A DNA stretch of 64,000 nucleotides. Source: Lichenicoccus sp965213775 (GTDB lineage Bacteria; Pseudomonadota; Alphaproteobacteria; Acetobacterales; Acetobacteraceae). The notes beneath the pieces are model-generated. The model had not been told where the DNA came from and ran no database searches. It saw nothing but the letters and a program-made list of their open reading frames with translations. Both the position numbers and the translations under genes were made by a program. Positions 49,495 through 57,027 of the stretch are shown piece after piece (within the stretch, counting starts at the first letter, position 1; the number at the start of each line of letters is the position of its first letter). The stretch spans positions 62,001-126,000 of the forward strand of contig CBDCAC010000004.1 in assembly GCA_965213775.1 (NCBI GenBank). The letters are read 5' to 3'.

Positions 49495-49599
49495 GGCAAG
49501 GGCTCTGCCCTTGACCCGCTGGGGCCGCAGGCCCCATTTTCTAAGATTTAGGTTTTCAAAGGCTTGCCTTTGATGGGGTCAAGGGGCCACGCTCCTTGC
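49495..49599. repeat. Palindromic intergenic repeat, copy C
   Basis: A 105-bp element in the same orientation as copy B: AAGGGCTCTGCCCTT, GGGGCCGCAGGCCCC, an AT-rich centre, AAAGGCTTGCCTTT and an imperfect final arm (GGGGCCACGCTCC). The right arm has decayed compared with copy B. It fills the gap between the convergent nirD and selO genes. Confidence 0.85.
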
Positions 49600-49616
49600 T
49601 GCCCTTTCGCAGCCGG

Positions 49617-51077
49617 TCAGGTGCCGCAGAAGGTCTCGTGCACCACCTCCTCGGGTCGCGGCGGATCGGCGTAGCGCTCGAGCCCGGGATGGTCGTCGAA
49701 CGGCCGGGTGAGGACCGTCAGCAACTCCTCGAGCGGCTGCCCGCCCGAGAGTGCCGCCTGCACGCGATGGTTGCGGGCGATGAAGGCCGGGTTGGCCGCG
49801 CGCATCGCCTGCCGGCGCTCGGGCGTCAGCCCACCCTCCCGCGCCAGGCGCGCCCGCCAGGCAACGGCCCAGACATCGAAGGCGTGGGGATCCGCGAACA
49901 GCGCCCGCGCCGGGTCGTCCGCCGCCGTGGCCTCGCCCAGCCGCCGGAAGCTCAGGGTGAAATCGGCCCCCTGCCCCGCCATCAGCCGCAGCAGCTCCTG
50001 GATCAACGACGCGTCGCCCTCGTGCGCCTGTGCCAGGCCCAGCTTGCGACGGAACGCGTCGAGATAGGCGCTCTCGAACAGCGCGGCATAGGCCTCGAGG
50101 GCGGCATGCGCCGAGGCGAGGGCCGCGTCCCTGTCATCGTCCAGCAGCGGCAGCAGCGCCTCCGCCAGCCGGGCCATGTTCCAGTGCGCGATCATCGGCT
50201 GGTTGCCGTAGGCGTAGCGGCCGGCATGATCGATCGAGCTGTAGACGGTCCCGGGGTGGTAGGCGTCCATGAAGGCGCAGGGCCCGTAATCGATGGTCTC
50301 GCCCGCGACCGACATGTTGTCGGTGTTCATCACGCCGTGGATGAAGCCGACCGACTGCCATCGTGCCACCAGGCGTGCGGTGCGGGCGATCAAGGCGTCG
50401 AGCAGCGCGCGATAGGGCTGCGCCGACGCGGCCGCGTGGGGTTCGTGGCGAGCGATCACGTAGTCGGAGAGCGTGCGCAGCGCGTCGAGATCGTCGCGAT
50501 GGCGGAAGAACTGGAACGTGCCGACCCGCACGTGGCTGCGCGCGACGCGGGTCAGCACCGCGCCCGGCAGCGGCGCCTCGCGCAGGATGCGCTCGCCCGT
50601 GCTCACCACCGCGAGGGAGCGCGTGGTCGGAATGTCCAGGGCCGCCATCGCCTCGCTGACGACGTACTCGCGCAGGCACGGCCCGAGTCCGGCACGGCCG
50701 TCGCCGCGTCGCGAGAACGGCGTCGGTCCGGCACCCTTGAGCTGGATGTCGCGGCGCACCCCCTCGCGGTCGATCACCTCGCCGAGCAGCACCGCGCGTC
50801 CGTCGCCGAGCTGCGCCACCCAGTTGCCGAACTGATGACCGGCATAGGCCATCGCCAGCGGCGTCGCACCCTCAGGCACCCGGCATCCGGCGAGCATCGC
50901 GACACCCTCGGGTGCGGCCAGCGCGTCCGGGTCGAGGCCGAGGTCGCGGGCCAGCGGCTGGTTCAACCGCACCATCCCAGGTGCTGCCACCGGCGTCGGA
51001 TCGAGCCGCGCGAAGAACCGCTCCGGCAGCCGGGCATAGCTGTTGTCGAAGGCGGGATTGACCGGCATGTCGGGCAT
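49617..51077 (-). CDS. selO: SelO-family protein adenylyltransferase (YdiU)
   Basis: A 486-aa pseudokinase-fold protein of the SelO/YdiU (UPF0061) family, which transfers AMP to Ser/Thr/Tyr of target proteins. Diagnostic segments are AYAGHQFGNWVAQLGDGRA, QLKGAGPTPFSRRGDGRA, GFIHGVMNTDNMS and DYGPCAFMDAYHPGTVYS. The C-terminus ends FCGT, placing Cys near the end where eukaryotic SelO has selenocysteine. The family is linked to redox stress. Convergent with nirD across repeat copy C. Confidence 0.95.
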   Translation of the reverse strand: MPDMPVNPAFDNSYARLPERFFARLDPTPVAAPGMVRLNQPLARDLGLDPDALAAPEGVAMLAGCRVPEGATPLAMAYAGHQFGNWVAQLGDGRAVLLGEVIDREGVRRDIQLKGAGPTPFSRRGDGRAGLGPCLREYVVSEAMAALDIPTTRSLAVVSTGERILREAPLPGAVLTRVARSHVRVGTFQFFRHRDDLDALRTLSDYVIARHEPHAAASAQPYRALLDALIARTARLVARWQSVGFIHGVMNTDNMSVAGETIDYGPCAFMDAYHPGTVYSSIDHAGRYAYGNQPMIAHWNMARLAEALLPLLDDDRDAALASAHAALEAYAALFESAYLDAFRRKLGLAQAHEGDASLIQELLRLMAGQGADFTLSFRRLGEATAADDPARALFADPHAFDVWAVAWRARLAREGGLTPERRQAMRAANPAFIARNHRVQAALSGGQPLEELLTVLTRPFDDHPGLERYADPPRPEEVVHETFCGT

Positions 51078-51476
51078 CGGCGGCTTTCAGGGCTTGCGGC
51101 GGCGCGGGACGACGCGCTCAGCAAGGTGGTCTGGAGGCAGGGGCTATACAAGGGCGCCGCGCTCCCGGTCCGGAGCGGGGCTTAGGTAGAGGAACGCGCG
51201 GCGAGCATCAGGTCGGTCCATGGGCTCGGCCTGGACAGGAGGCGCCGCTACGGCTTCCTAGCACTCGGCGACATCAACCCCGGCAAGGAGAAGGAGAAGG
51301 TTGCGAAGAACGAGCAGGACGCGCCGCGGCGCGTCGAGGCTTGCGGCTTCGTTGCGCGAGTGAGACGGCCTAGCATCGGCGTCGACCGATCGTCGATCAG
51401 GAGCATCGCCAACCCATGCTGGCGATCCGGGTGAGGTTGAGAGATCCGAGCAACCCGAGACGAGGCCGATCCCGCC
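51078..51476. other. 399-bp gap without a recognisable gene
   Basis: This interval separates the divergent selO and carotenoid-oxygenase starts. Short frames exist on both strands, but none shows a family motif or good ribosome-binding site. A plus-strand stretch near 51250-51420 is Lys/Glu-rich when translated and could be a decayed gene, but I cannot identify a parent. The two promoters should lie here. Confidence 0.4.
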
Positions 51477-52820
51477 ATGGATGCGCGAGCTGAAGCGTCG
51501 AACTTCCCGCCGGTGCCGGACGAGCTGGACCTGCAGGATCTCCCGGTGGAAGGCATGCTGCCGACCGGTCTGCAGGGAACGCTGTTCCGCAACGGGCCGA
51601 ACCCGCAGTTCCGCCGCCCGCACGCGCGTTGGCGTCACGGCGACGGCATGATCCACGCCATCACGCTGACCGACGGGCGGGTCTCCTACCGCAACCGGTG
51701 GATACGCACCGCGCGTTTCCTGCGCGAGCGCGAGGCGGGCGGCCCGCTCGGGATGCTGCCCGACGATCAGGGTCTCGCCAACATCAACGTCGTCCACCAT
51801 GCGGGCGAGCTCATCGCACTCGACGGGGCGCATCCGCCGCTCGCGATCTGCCCGGCGACGCTTCGCACGCTCGGCCCGGCGCGGCATGGCTGCGGATCGC
51901 CCGATCCGTTCACCGCCTATCCGAAGTGCGACCCTTCCACCGGCGAGCTGCTCTTCGGCCGATCGAGCCGAAGCGCGTCCGCGACGATCCGCGGCGGCGC
52001 CATCGACCACCTCGGCAGCCTCGCCTGGCACACCGAGTTCGAGGCTCCGGATGCCGGCAGGATCCACGATCTCGCGGTCACGCCGAACTTCCTCGTCCTC
52101 GCGGTGCGGCCGGCCGTGGCGCGGGCGCGACGGGATCATCCCGTTCCCGGGGCGGCGTCGGCTGCCGGCAGGATCGCCTTGCTGCGCCGCGGCACCGACC
52201 AGGTCGTCTGGATCGAGGCGCCCGTCATCGTCCAGCGCGTCATCAATGGCTGGGAGGCCGATGGCCGCGTCCATCTCGACGTGCTGCAGCACGCGCGGCC
52301 GACGCTGCCACCGCCGACCGCGGAGATGGCCGCGATCCGGTGGCCGATGCCGGCCAGACCGTGGCGCTGGAGCATCGAGCCGGATGCCGGTTCGGTGCAG
52401 ATGAGCGCGTTTGGCGACGTCGAGGGCGCGTTCCCGCGCATCGATGATCGTCGCACCGGATCGCCGTTCCGCTTCAGCACCCTGTGCTGCCTTCGGTCGG
52501 ATGCGGCCGATGGCGGGTGGCGTGGCCTGGCGCGCCTGGACCACCACACCGGCGAGCACGCGCTGTTCTGCTTCGAGCCGCAGGACGGGCTGTCGGAGGC
52601 GGTCTTCGTGCCGCACGCGGCGGAAGGCGGCGAGGATGAGGGCTGGTTGCTGGCGGTGCTGTGGTCGGCGCGCTCGCGGCGAAGCGAGCTGGTGGTGTTC
52701 GAGGCGGCCGGGCTCGCGGCCGGGCCGATCGCGCGCGTGCTGCTTCCGCGTCGCATACCGTTCGGCCTGCATGGCACCTGGGTCGGCCGCGACGAGATGC
52801 AGCGCGCGGAGCCGGCATGA
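51477..52820 (+). CDS. Carotenoid-oxygenase family protein with degenerate metal site
   Basis: A 447-aa RPE65/carotenoid cleavage dioxygenase family protein. The family start is clear: GTLFRNGPNPQFRRP followed by RHGDGMIHAITL. Active members bind Fe(II) with four His. Here only two are in place, His197 (IHDLAVT) and His432 (GLHGTW). The first position reads TAYPKCDP (Tyr148 instead of His), and the third reads QRVINGWE (Arg254 instead of His). Canonical dioxygenase chemistry is therefore doubtful. It may be a pseudoenzyme or a divergent activity. No carotenoid genes are adjacent. Confidence 0.88.
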   Translation: MDARAEASNFPPVPDELDLQDLPVEGMLPTGLQGTLFRNGPNPQFRRPHARWRHGDGMIHAITLTDGRVSYRNRWIRTARFLREREAGGPLGMLPDDQGLANINVVHHAGELIALDGAHPPLAICPATLRTLGPARHGCGSPDPFTAYPKCDPSTGELLFGRSSRSASATIRGGAIDHLGSLAWHTEFEAPDAGRIHDLAVTPNFLVLAVRPAVARARRDHPVPGAASAAGRIALLRRGTDQVVWIEAPVIVQRVINGWEADGRVHLDVLQHARPTLPPPTAEMAAIRWPMPARPWRWSIEPDAGSVQMSAFGDVEGAFPRIDDRRTGSPFRFSTLCCLRSDAADGGWRGLARLDHHTGEHALFCFEPQDGLSEAVFVPHAAEGGEDEGWLLAVLWSARSRRSELVVFEAAGLAAGPIARVLLPRRIPFGLHGTWVGRDEMQRAEPA

Positions 52821-53158
52821 GCCGCCTCGGCCCGTGCTGGCCGGCTGGATCCGCCGCGACCGTCTCTCTGATCGGGGCGTCCGGCAACTGATCGCATCCG
52901 ATATGATGTCATACCGGTATCGCAAATACGACGGCTCGTCGTCTTCTTTGATATAACTCGATCCGATTGCTCAGTTCATGACGCTTCGCGCGAATATCGC
53001 GACGGCGGCGTCAATGTTATTTCAGATGTCGTAACCTCCTTTTAACCAAAATAGGACTTAATGATGCGGTGAATAGATTCGATTTCAGATCTATGCAGTC
53101 CGCTCGGCTCGCGGCGCATGACTGAAGATCCGGACTACCTATCGAGGGATGTAATTAC
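52821..53158. promoter_or_regulatory. AT-rich 338-bp region upstream of the GH16 gene
   Basis: No gene is seen here. From about 52900 to 53120 the sequence is much richer in A/T than anything else in the window, including TTTTAACCAAAATAGG near 53040. It contains the perfect palindrome ATACCGGTAT (52911-52920) and a small inverted repeat CGCGA-ATA-TCGCG near 52990. It is likely a long regulatory leader for the secreted glycanase gene, with silencer or operator sites. Foreign origin is also possible. Confidence 0.5.
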
Positions 53159-54886
53159 GTGACCTTGAACCTGAACAATTTCAAGACTGTCTTCGAGGAC
53201 GATTTCGGCAACGACACGTCCCTCAATCCCTTCAAGTTCGGCGTGAATTGGGGCAACGCCGACCAATACAGCTTCGCCAACGGCGCGCTGACCCTCACCT
53301 CGACGAAGGCGGATGGCTGGCCCACCGTCGGCTTCATGCAGGCGCCGGTCGGCAAGAGTGCAGGCGAAGGCTACGGGCTGTACCAGTTCGCCGGCTACGC
53401 CAACGCGGGCCAGGGCATCGGCATCGCGTTCCTGATGTGGCGCGCCGACAACCTGCAGATCGATCCCAGCGCGCCGAACGCCGCGACCGAGATCGACATC
53501 CTCGAGAGCTGGGACGGCACCAAGACCGGCCAGTCGACCATCCACTACTACGTCAGCAACACCGCCTCGACGCCGAACCACGACAATGATGGCCAGGAAT
53601 ACAACCAGCTCAAGATCAACGTGGCCCAACCCCACGTCTACGCGATGGATTGGGAGCGCGGCAGTCTCACTTTCTACGTCGACGGCACCCAGATCTATCA
53701 GGACACCATCCACGCGCCGCTCGACTACGCGGATGGCGGCAGCAACGAGGTGATGGGTGCGGAACTGGTCAACATGACCTCCTACGTGACCACGCCCACC
53801 GTGCAGCTGCATATCACCAGCATGAGCTACAGCGCGCCGGTCACGAGCACCGTTCCGGTGGCGCCGATCTCCCCAACCGCGACCGGCGTCGTCAGCCTCT
53901 CGGGCGGCAGCTACAATGCCTCCGCGGGCGACACCATCAATGCTGGTGGCGCGTCCAACGTCGTCACCGCGAGCGCCGGCCAGGTCTACGTGAGCGGCAA
54001 TTCCGGCGCGCTGACCTTCTTCGGCGGCACCGGGGCGAGCACGGTTGATGGTGGCACGGGCTCGGCCACCATCCTTGGCGGCTCCGGCGGCGGCGACTTC
54101 ATCGGCGGCAGCCGCGGCCACAACATCCTGGTGTCGCAGGGTGCGAGCGGCAGCAACACCACCCTCACCGGCGGTGGCGCCGGCGACGCGCTGTTCGGTT
54201 CCGCTGCCGGCAACGACACGCTGATCGCGCGGGCCGGACGCGAGTCTATCCTGGGCGGCGGCGGCGTCACCAACATCGTCGGCGGCGCCACCGCGGCGGC
54301 CGTCATCTTCACCGGCGGCGGCCCCACCACCGTGACCGGCGGCGAGGCAGGCGGCGACATCGTCGTCGGCGGCTCTGGCAGCCTGACCGTCGACGCGCAG
54401 AAGGGTGACGCGATCTTCGGCAATGGCGGGTCGCTCAGCGTCGAGGCGAGCACCACCGGAGCAGACTCGATCATCGGCGGCACCGGGACGCTGTCGGTCA
54501 CCGGGCGTGGCAGCAACATGCTCGTCGTGGCCAGCAAGTCGAACTCCAACATCCAGACCGGCAACGGCGCGGCACTCGTGTTCGGCAGCTCCGGCAACGC
54601 CGCCGTCACCGGCGGCACCGGCTGGATGGGCGTCGTGGTTGGAAAAGGCGTCATGGATGTCCAGGAGAAGGGCGGCACCGCGGTCTATGACGTGGTGAAA
54701 GGTGCCGCGGGCGGCACCGACATGCTCTACGGCTTCAACGTCAAGACCGATACCATCGACCTGTTCGGCTACCAGCCGTCGGACATCCACGTGGCCAGCA
54801 GCGGCGGCTCGACGTTGCTGAGCCTGTCGGACGGAACCAAGATTACGCTCGTCGGGGTCAGCAATCCTGGCCACAGCATCATCTAG
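53159..54886 (+). CDS. GH16 beta-glycanase with glycine-rich repeat secretion region
   Basis: A 575-aa secreted-type enzyme. Residues 1-230 form a family 16 glycoside hydrolase: the catalytic motif EIDILE gives Glu111, Asp113 and Glu116, and a C-terminal sheet follows (MDWERGSLTFYVDG). Residues about 245-525 are Gly/Ser/Thr-rich beta-roll-like repeats (GGTGASTVDGGTGSATILGG). The end has DMLYGFNVKTDTIDLFGY, like the C-terminal export region of serralysin-type proteins. There is no N-terminal signal peptide, so type I secretion is likely. The substrate could be a laminarin- or exopolysaccharide-type beta-glucan. The GTG start at 53159 has AGGGATG upstream. Confidence 0.85.
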   Translation: MTLNLNNFKTVFEDDFGNDTSLNPFKFGVNWGNADQYSFANGALTLTSTKADGWPTVGFMQAPVGKSAGEGYGLYQFAGYANAGQGIGIAFLMWRADNLQIDPSAPNAATEIDILESWDGTKTGQSTIHYYVSNTASTPNHDNDGQEYNQLKINVAQPHVYAMDWERGSLTFYVDGTQIYQDTIHAPLDYADGGSNEVMGAELVNMTSYVTTPTVQLHITSMSYSAPVTSTVPVAPISPTATGVVSLSGGSYNASAGDTINAGGASNVVTASAGQVYVSGNSGALTFFGGTGASTVDGGTGSATILGGSGGGDFIGGSRGHNILVSQGASGSNTTLTGGGAGDALFGSAAGNDTLIARAGRESILGGGGVTNIVGGATAAAVIFTGGGPTTVTGGEAGGDIVVGGSGSLTVDAQKGDAIFGNGGSLSVEASTTGADSIIGGTGTLSVTGRGSNMLVVASKSNSNIQTGNGAALVFGSSGNAAVTGGTGWMGVVVGKGVMDVQEKGGTAVYDVVKGAAGGTDMLYGFNVKTDTIDLFGYQPSDIHVASSGGSTLLSLSDGTKITLVGVSNPGHSII

Positions 54887-54894
54887 CGCCTGAT

Positions 54895-54921
54895 CGTCTC
54901 AGGCCGGTTCAGCCTGAGACG
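54895..54921 (+). terminator. Hairpin after the GH16 gene
   Basis: A perfect 10-bp stem (CGTCTCAGGC paired with GCCTGAGACG) around a 7-base loop, starting nine bases after the stop. It has no T-run. Further inverted repeats follow, ACGGCTCCC/GGGAGCCGT near 54941-54976 and AGGTCGG/CCGACCT near 55001-55017, so this gap ends transcription with structures unrelated to the palindromic repeat family. Confidence 0.65.
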
Positions 54922-55072
54922 CCGCACGAGCCCCGGCACGGCTCCCATGGCGACAGCCACGGGAGCCGTCACCTGCGCCGCCCCTGCCTCCGGGTTTGAA
55001 GGTCGGCTTCCGACCTCAGCCTGGTCGGCATCGCCGCAGCGGCGACGCCGGGTCGCGATGCCGGTCGCCTCG

Positions 55073-55851
55073 TCAGGCCGGCGCCACGATCAGGATGACG
55101 GTGTCGAGCGTGAAGCTGCCCTGCGCCGCGACCGCGAAGTGGTCGCGTACCGCCGCCGGTGCCCGGTCCTGCAGCGAGCGTATCGCGTCGCCATGTGCGC
55201 CGGCATGAGCGTGCGGGCGATCCTCGATTGGAAATCCAACCCGAGCCTGCGTCCGGTCAGGCCGGTGACCGCGAGGCGCGCACGCGACATCGCTGCGGTC
55301 CATTGCGCGCCCGGGTAGTTGCGCGCCCGTGTAGTTGCGCACGTGCGAGGCGTCGCGCAGCAGCTCCATCGCCTGCAGATGGGTGTCCGGCAGCGGGTCG
55401 CCCGGTGCCACCGTGTCGATCAGCACGCCTCGGCCGGTGCCCTGACGCACGCGCCGCACCTCGCGTAGTCCGGCCTCCAGCCGGTGCCAATGATGCGCGG
55501 AGAAACGGCACAGTACGACGTCGACGCCGCGTCGGGGAACGGCAGCGCCTCGGCAGCCGCCTGTCGCACCGTGATGTTCGACAGGCCGCGAGCCGCCGCC
55601 GTGCGCTCCACCGCATCCAGCATGTCGCGCGTCAGGTCGCAGGCCACCACCGAGGCGACGTGCGGCGAGGCACGATAGCTGACATGACCTCCGCCGCAGC
55701 CCAGATCCAGCACCCGAGCTTCGGCATGACCCCGCAGCAGCGCCTCGATCTGCTCCAGATCCTCGCCGGCGCCGTGCATCGGACTGGCGAGGTCGGCCTC
55801 CGCGCGTGGGCCATACTACGCGGCGACGAAATCATGCAACGGTGCGCTCAC
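55073..55851 (-). pseudogene. Class I SAM-dependent methyltransferase, broken
   Basis: Translating in several frames gives a near-complete UbiE/MenG-like methyltransferase. The SAM motif is RVLDLGCGGGHVSY, then SVVACDLTRDML, the FDVVLCRFSAHHW-type region, and a C-terminal FTLDTVILIVAPA. From the GTG at 55851 the frame meets a TAG at 55816-55818, where CAG would give the expected Gln (FVAAQYG). A one-base loss near 55525 shifts the frame, a 16-bp tandem duplication at 55305-55336 shifts it again, and the C-terminus is in yet another frame. Four lesions make a functional product unlikely. It lies 10 bases after MOSC in the mod operon. Confidence 0.85.
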
Positions 55852-55861
55852 GGCTGCATCC

Positions 55862-56383
55862 TCATCCGGCGGCCGTCGCGTCCAGACGCAGGATCGCATC
55901 GCCGAGCCGCACCACGCCACCCGAGACGATCCGGGCGGTGATGCCGCCATGGCCGCGCACCGCATTGTAGCCGCCCGGCCCCAGGATCGTCTCCATGCGC
56001 GAGCACGGATGGCACTCGCCGGTCGCCTCGAGCACCGCGCCGCCGAGGCGAAACTGCGCGCCCTTCAGGGCGAGCAGGTTGATCCCGCGCACGACGATGT
56101 TGCGTCTCAGCTCCGCCGCTTCGAGGCGCTCCCGACCGAGGTAGCCGGCGATCGCCGCCACGTGCTCGTCCTGGATCAGGGTGACCTGGCGGGCGCGCTG
56201 GGTGCGACTGCGGTAATGGTCACCCGACAGGCCGTCCAGCGGATCCAGCAGCGCCGAGGCCACCGGCCGCAGCGTCTCATGCCTGGCAGGGCGCAGGCCG
56301 ATCCAGCAAACCGTGCCGGGACGCATCGGCGCCGTCAGCAGCCGGGCGACCGGCGAGCTCGGGTTCAAGCGGAGTTCGGCCAT
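55862..56383 (-). CDS. MOSC domain protein
   Basis: A 173-aa MOSC-domain protein. MOSC domains bind and sulfurate the molybdenum cofactor or help in metal-sulfur transfer. The conserved cysteine region is ATGECHPCSRME (Cys124 and Cys127), with GDHYRSR and RRNIVVRGINLLAL upstream. There is no N-terminal beta-barrel extension, so this is a stand-alone MOSC protein like YiiM. It starts five bases after the Nudix gene in the modABC operon, which supports a role in molybdenum metabolism. Confidence 0.88.
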   Translation of the reverse strand: MAELRLNPSSPVARLLTAPMRPGTVCWIGLRPARHETLRPVASALLDPLDGLSGDHYRSRTQRARQVTLIQDEHVAAIAGYLGRERLEAAELRRNIVVRGINLLALKGAQFRLGGAVLEATGECHPCSRMETILGPGGYNAVRGHGGITARIVSGGVVRLGDAILRLDATAAG

Positions 56384-56388
56384 GGCGG

Positions 56389-57027
56389 CTAGTCGAACTC
56401 CGTCGGCAGGTCCGGCGCGCGGTGGTGCGCGAACAGGCGAGCGATCTGATGCGGCAGCGTGCGGCCGGTCGACAGCTCGTCGGGGATGTCCCGCTCGGCG
56501 AAGAAGCGAGCCTCGCTGGTCTCCAGGCTGCCCCGCGGCGTGCCGCCGACGAGGGCGCACAGGAAGAACAGCTTGTAGATCGAGAACGGTCCGGACGGTC
56601 GATGACCCTGCCGGGCGCGATCCTGCAGCAGCGCCAGCTTGATCACCCGGGCCTGGTAGCCGGACTCCTCGCCGATCTCGCGCAGCACGCACTCCGAGGC
56701 GGTCTGGTTCACGTCGGCCCAGCCGCCCGGCAGCGTCCAGCGCCCGCCGTCGGCGGTCTCGCGCACCATCAGCAGCCGATCCTCGGCGTCGAACACCGCG
56801 CCGCGCACGTCGACCTTGGGCGTCGCGTAGCCCTGCTCGTGCTCGAACATCCCCAGCAGCCGGGCCTCGTCCGCGGGCTGCCCGCGCGCCATCATGCGCG
56901 CGGCCAGGACGCGCAGCGCCAGGTAGCGCTCGCGATCATAGGGATCACGGGTGAAGGCAAGGCCGGTCTGCGCGATCGCCTGGATCTCGCGGGCCTGCAG
57001 CAGCCATTCCGCCTCGTCGGTCGCCAT
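56389..57027 (-). CDS. Nudix hydrolase with N-terminal helical domain
   Basis: A 212-aa Nudix hydrolase of the type with an N-terminal NUDIX_N domain (EWLLQAREIQAIAQTGLAF), related to ADP-ribose or nucleoside-diphosphate hydrolases. The Nudix box reads GWADVNQ, then LREIGEESGY. The first conserved Glu of the box is Gln108 here; the REUxEE part is intact, so metal binding should persist. The ATG lies inside the 3' end of modC, an overlap of 83 bases. Substrate unknown. Confidence 0.88.
   Translation of the reverse strand: MATDEAEWLLQAREIQAIAQTGLAFTRDPYDRERYLALRVLAARMMARGQPADEARLLGMFEHEQGYATPKVDVRGAVFDAEDRLLMVRETADGGRWTLPGGWADVNQTASECVLREIGEESGYQARVIKLALLQDRARQGHRPSGPFSIYKLFFLCALVGGTPRGSLETSEARFFAERDIPDELSTGRTLPHQIARLFAHHRAPDLPTEFD

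Noticed and set aside
54000..54700. CRISPR-like or satellite repeats in the GH16 gene
   Set aside because: The Gly-rich repeats are protein-level and irregular in spacing; the DNA copies are not identical and have no spacer structure.
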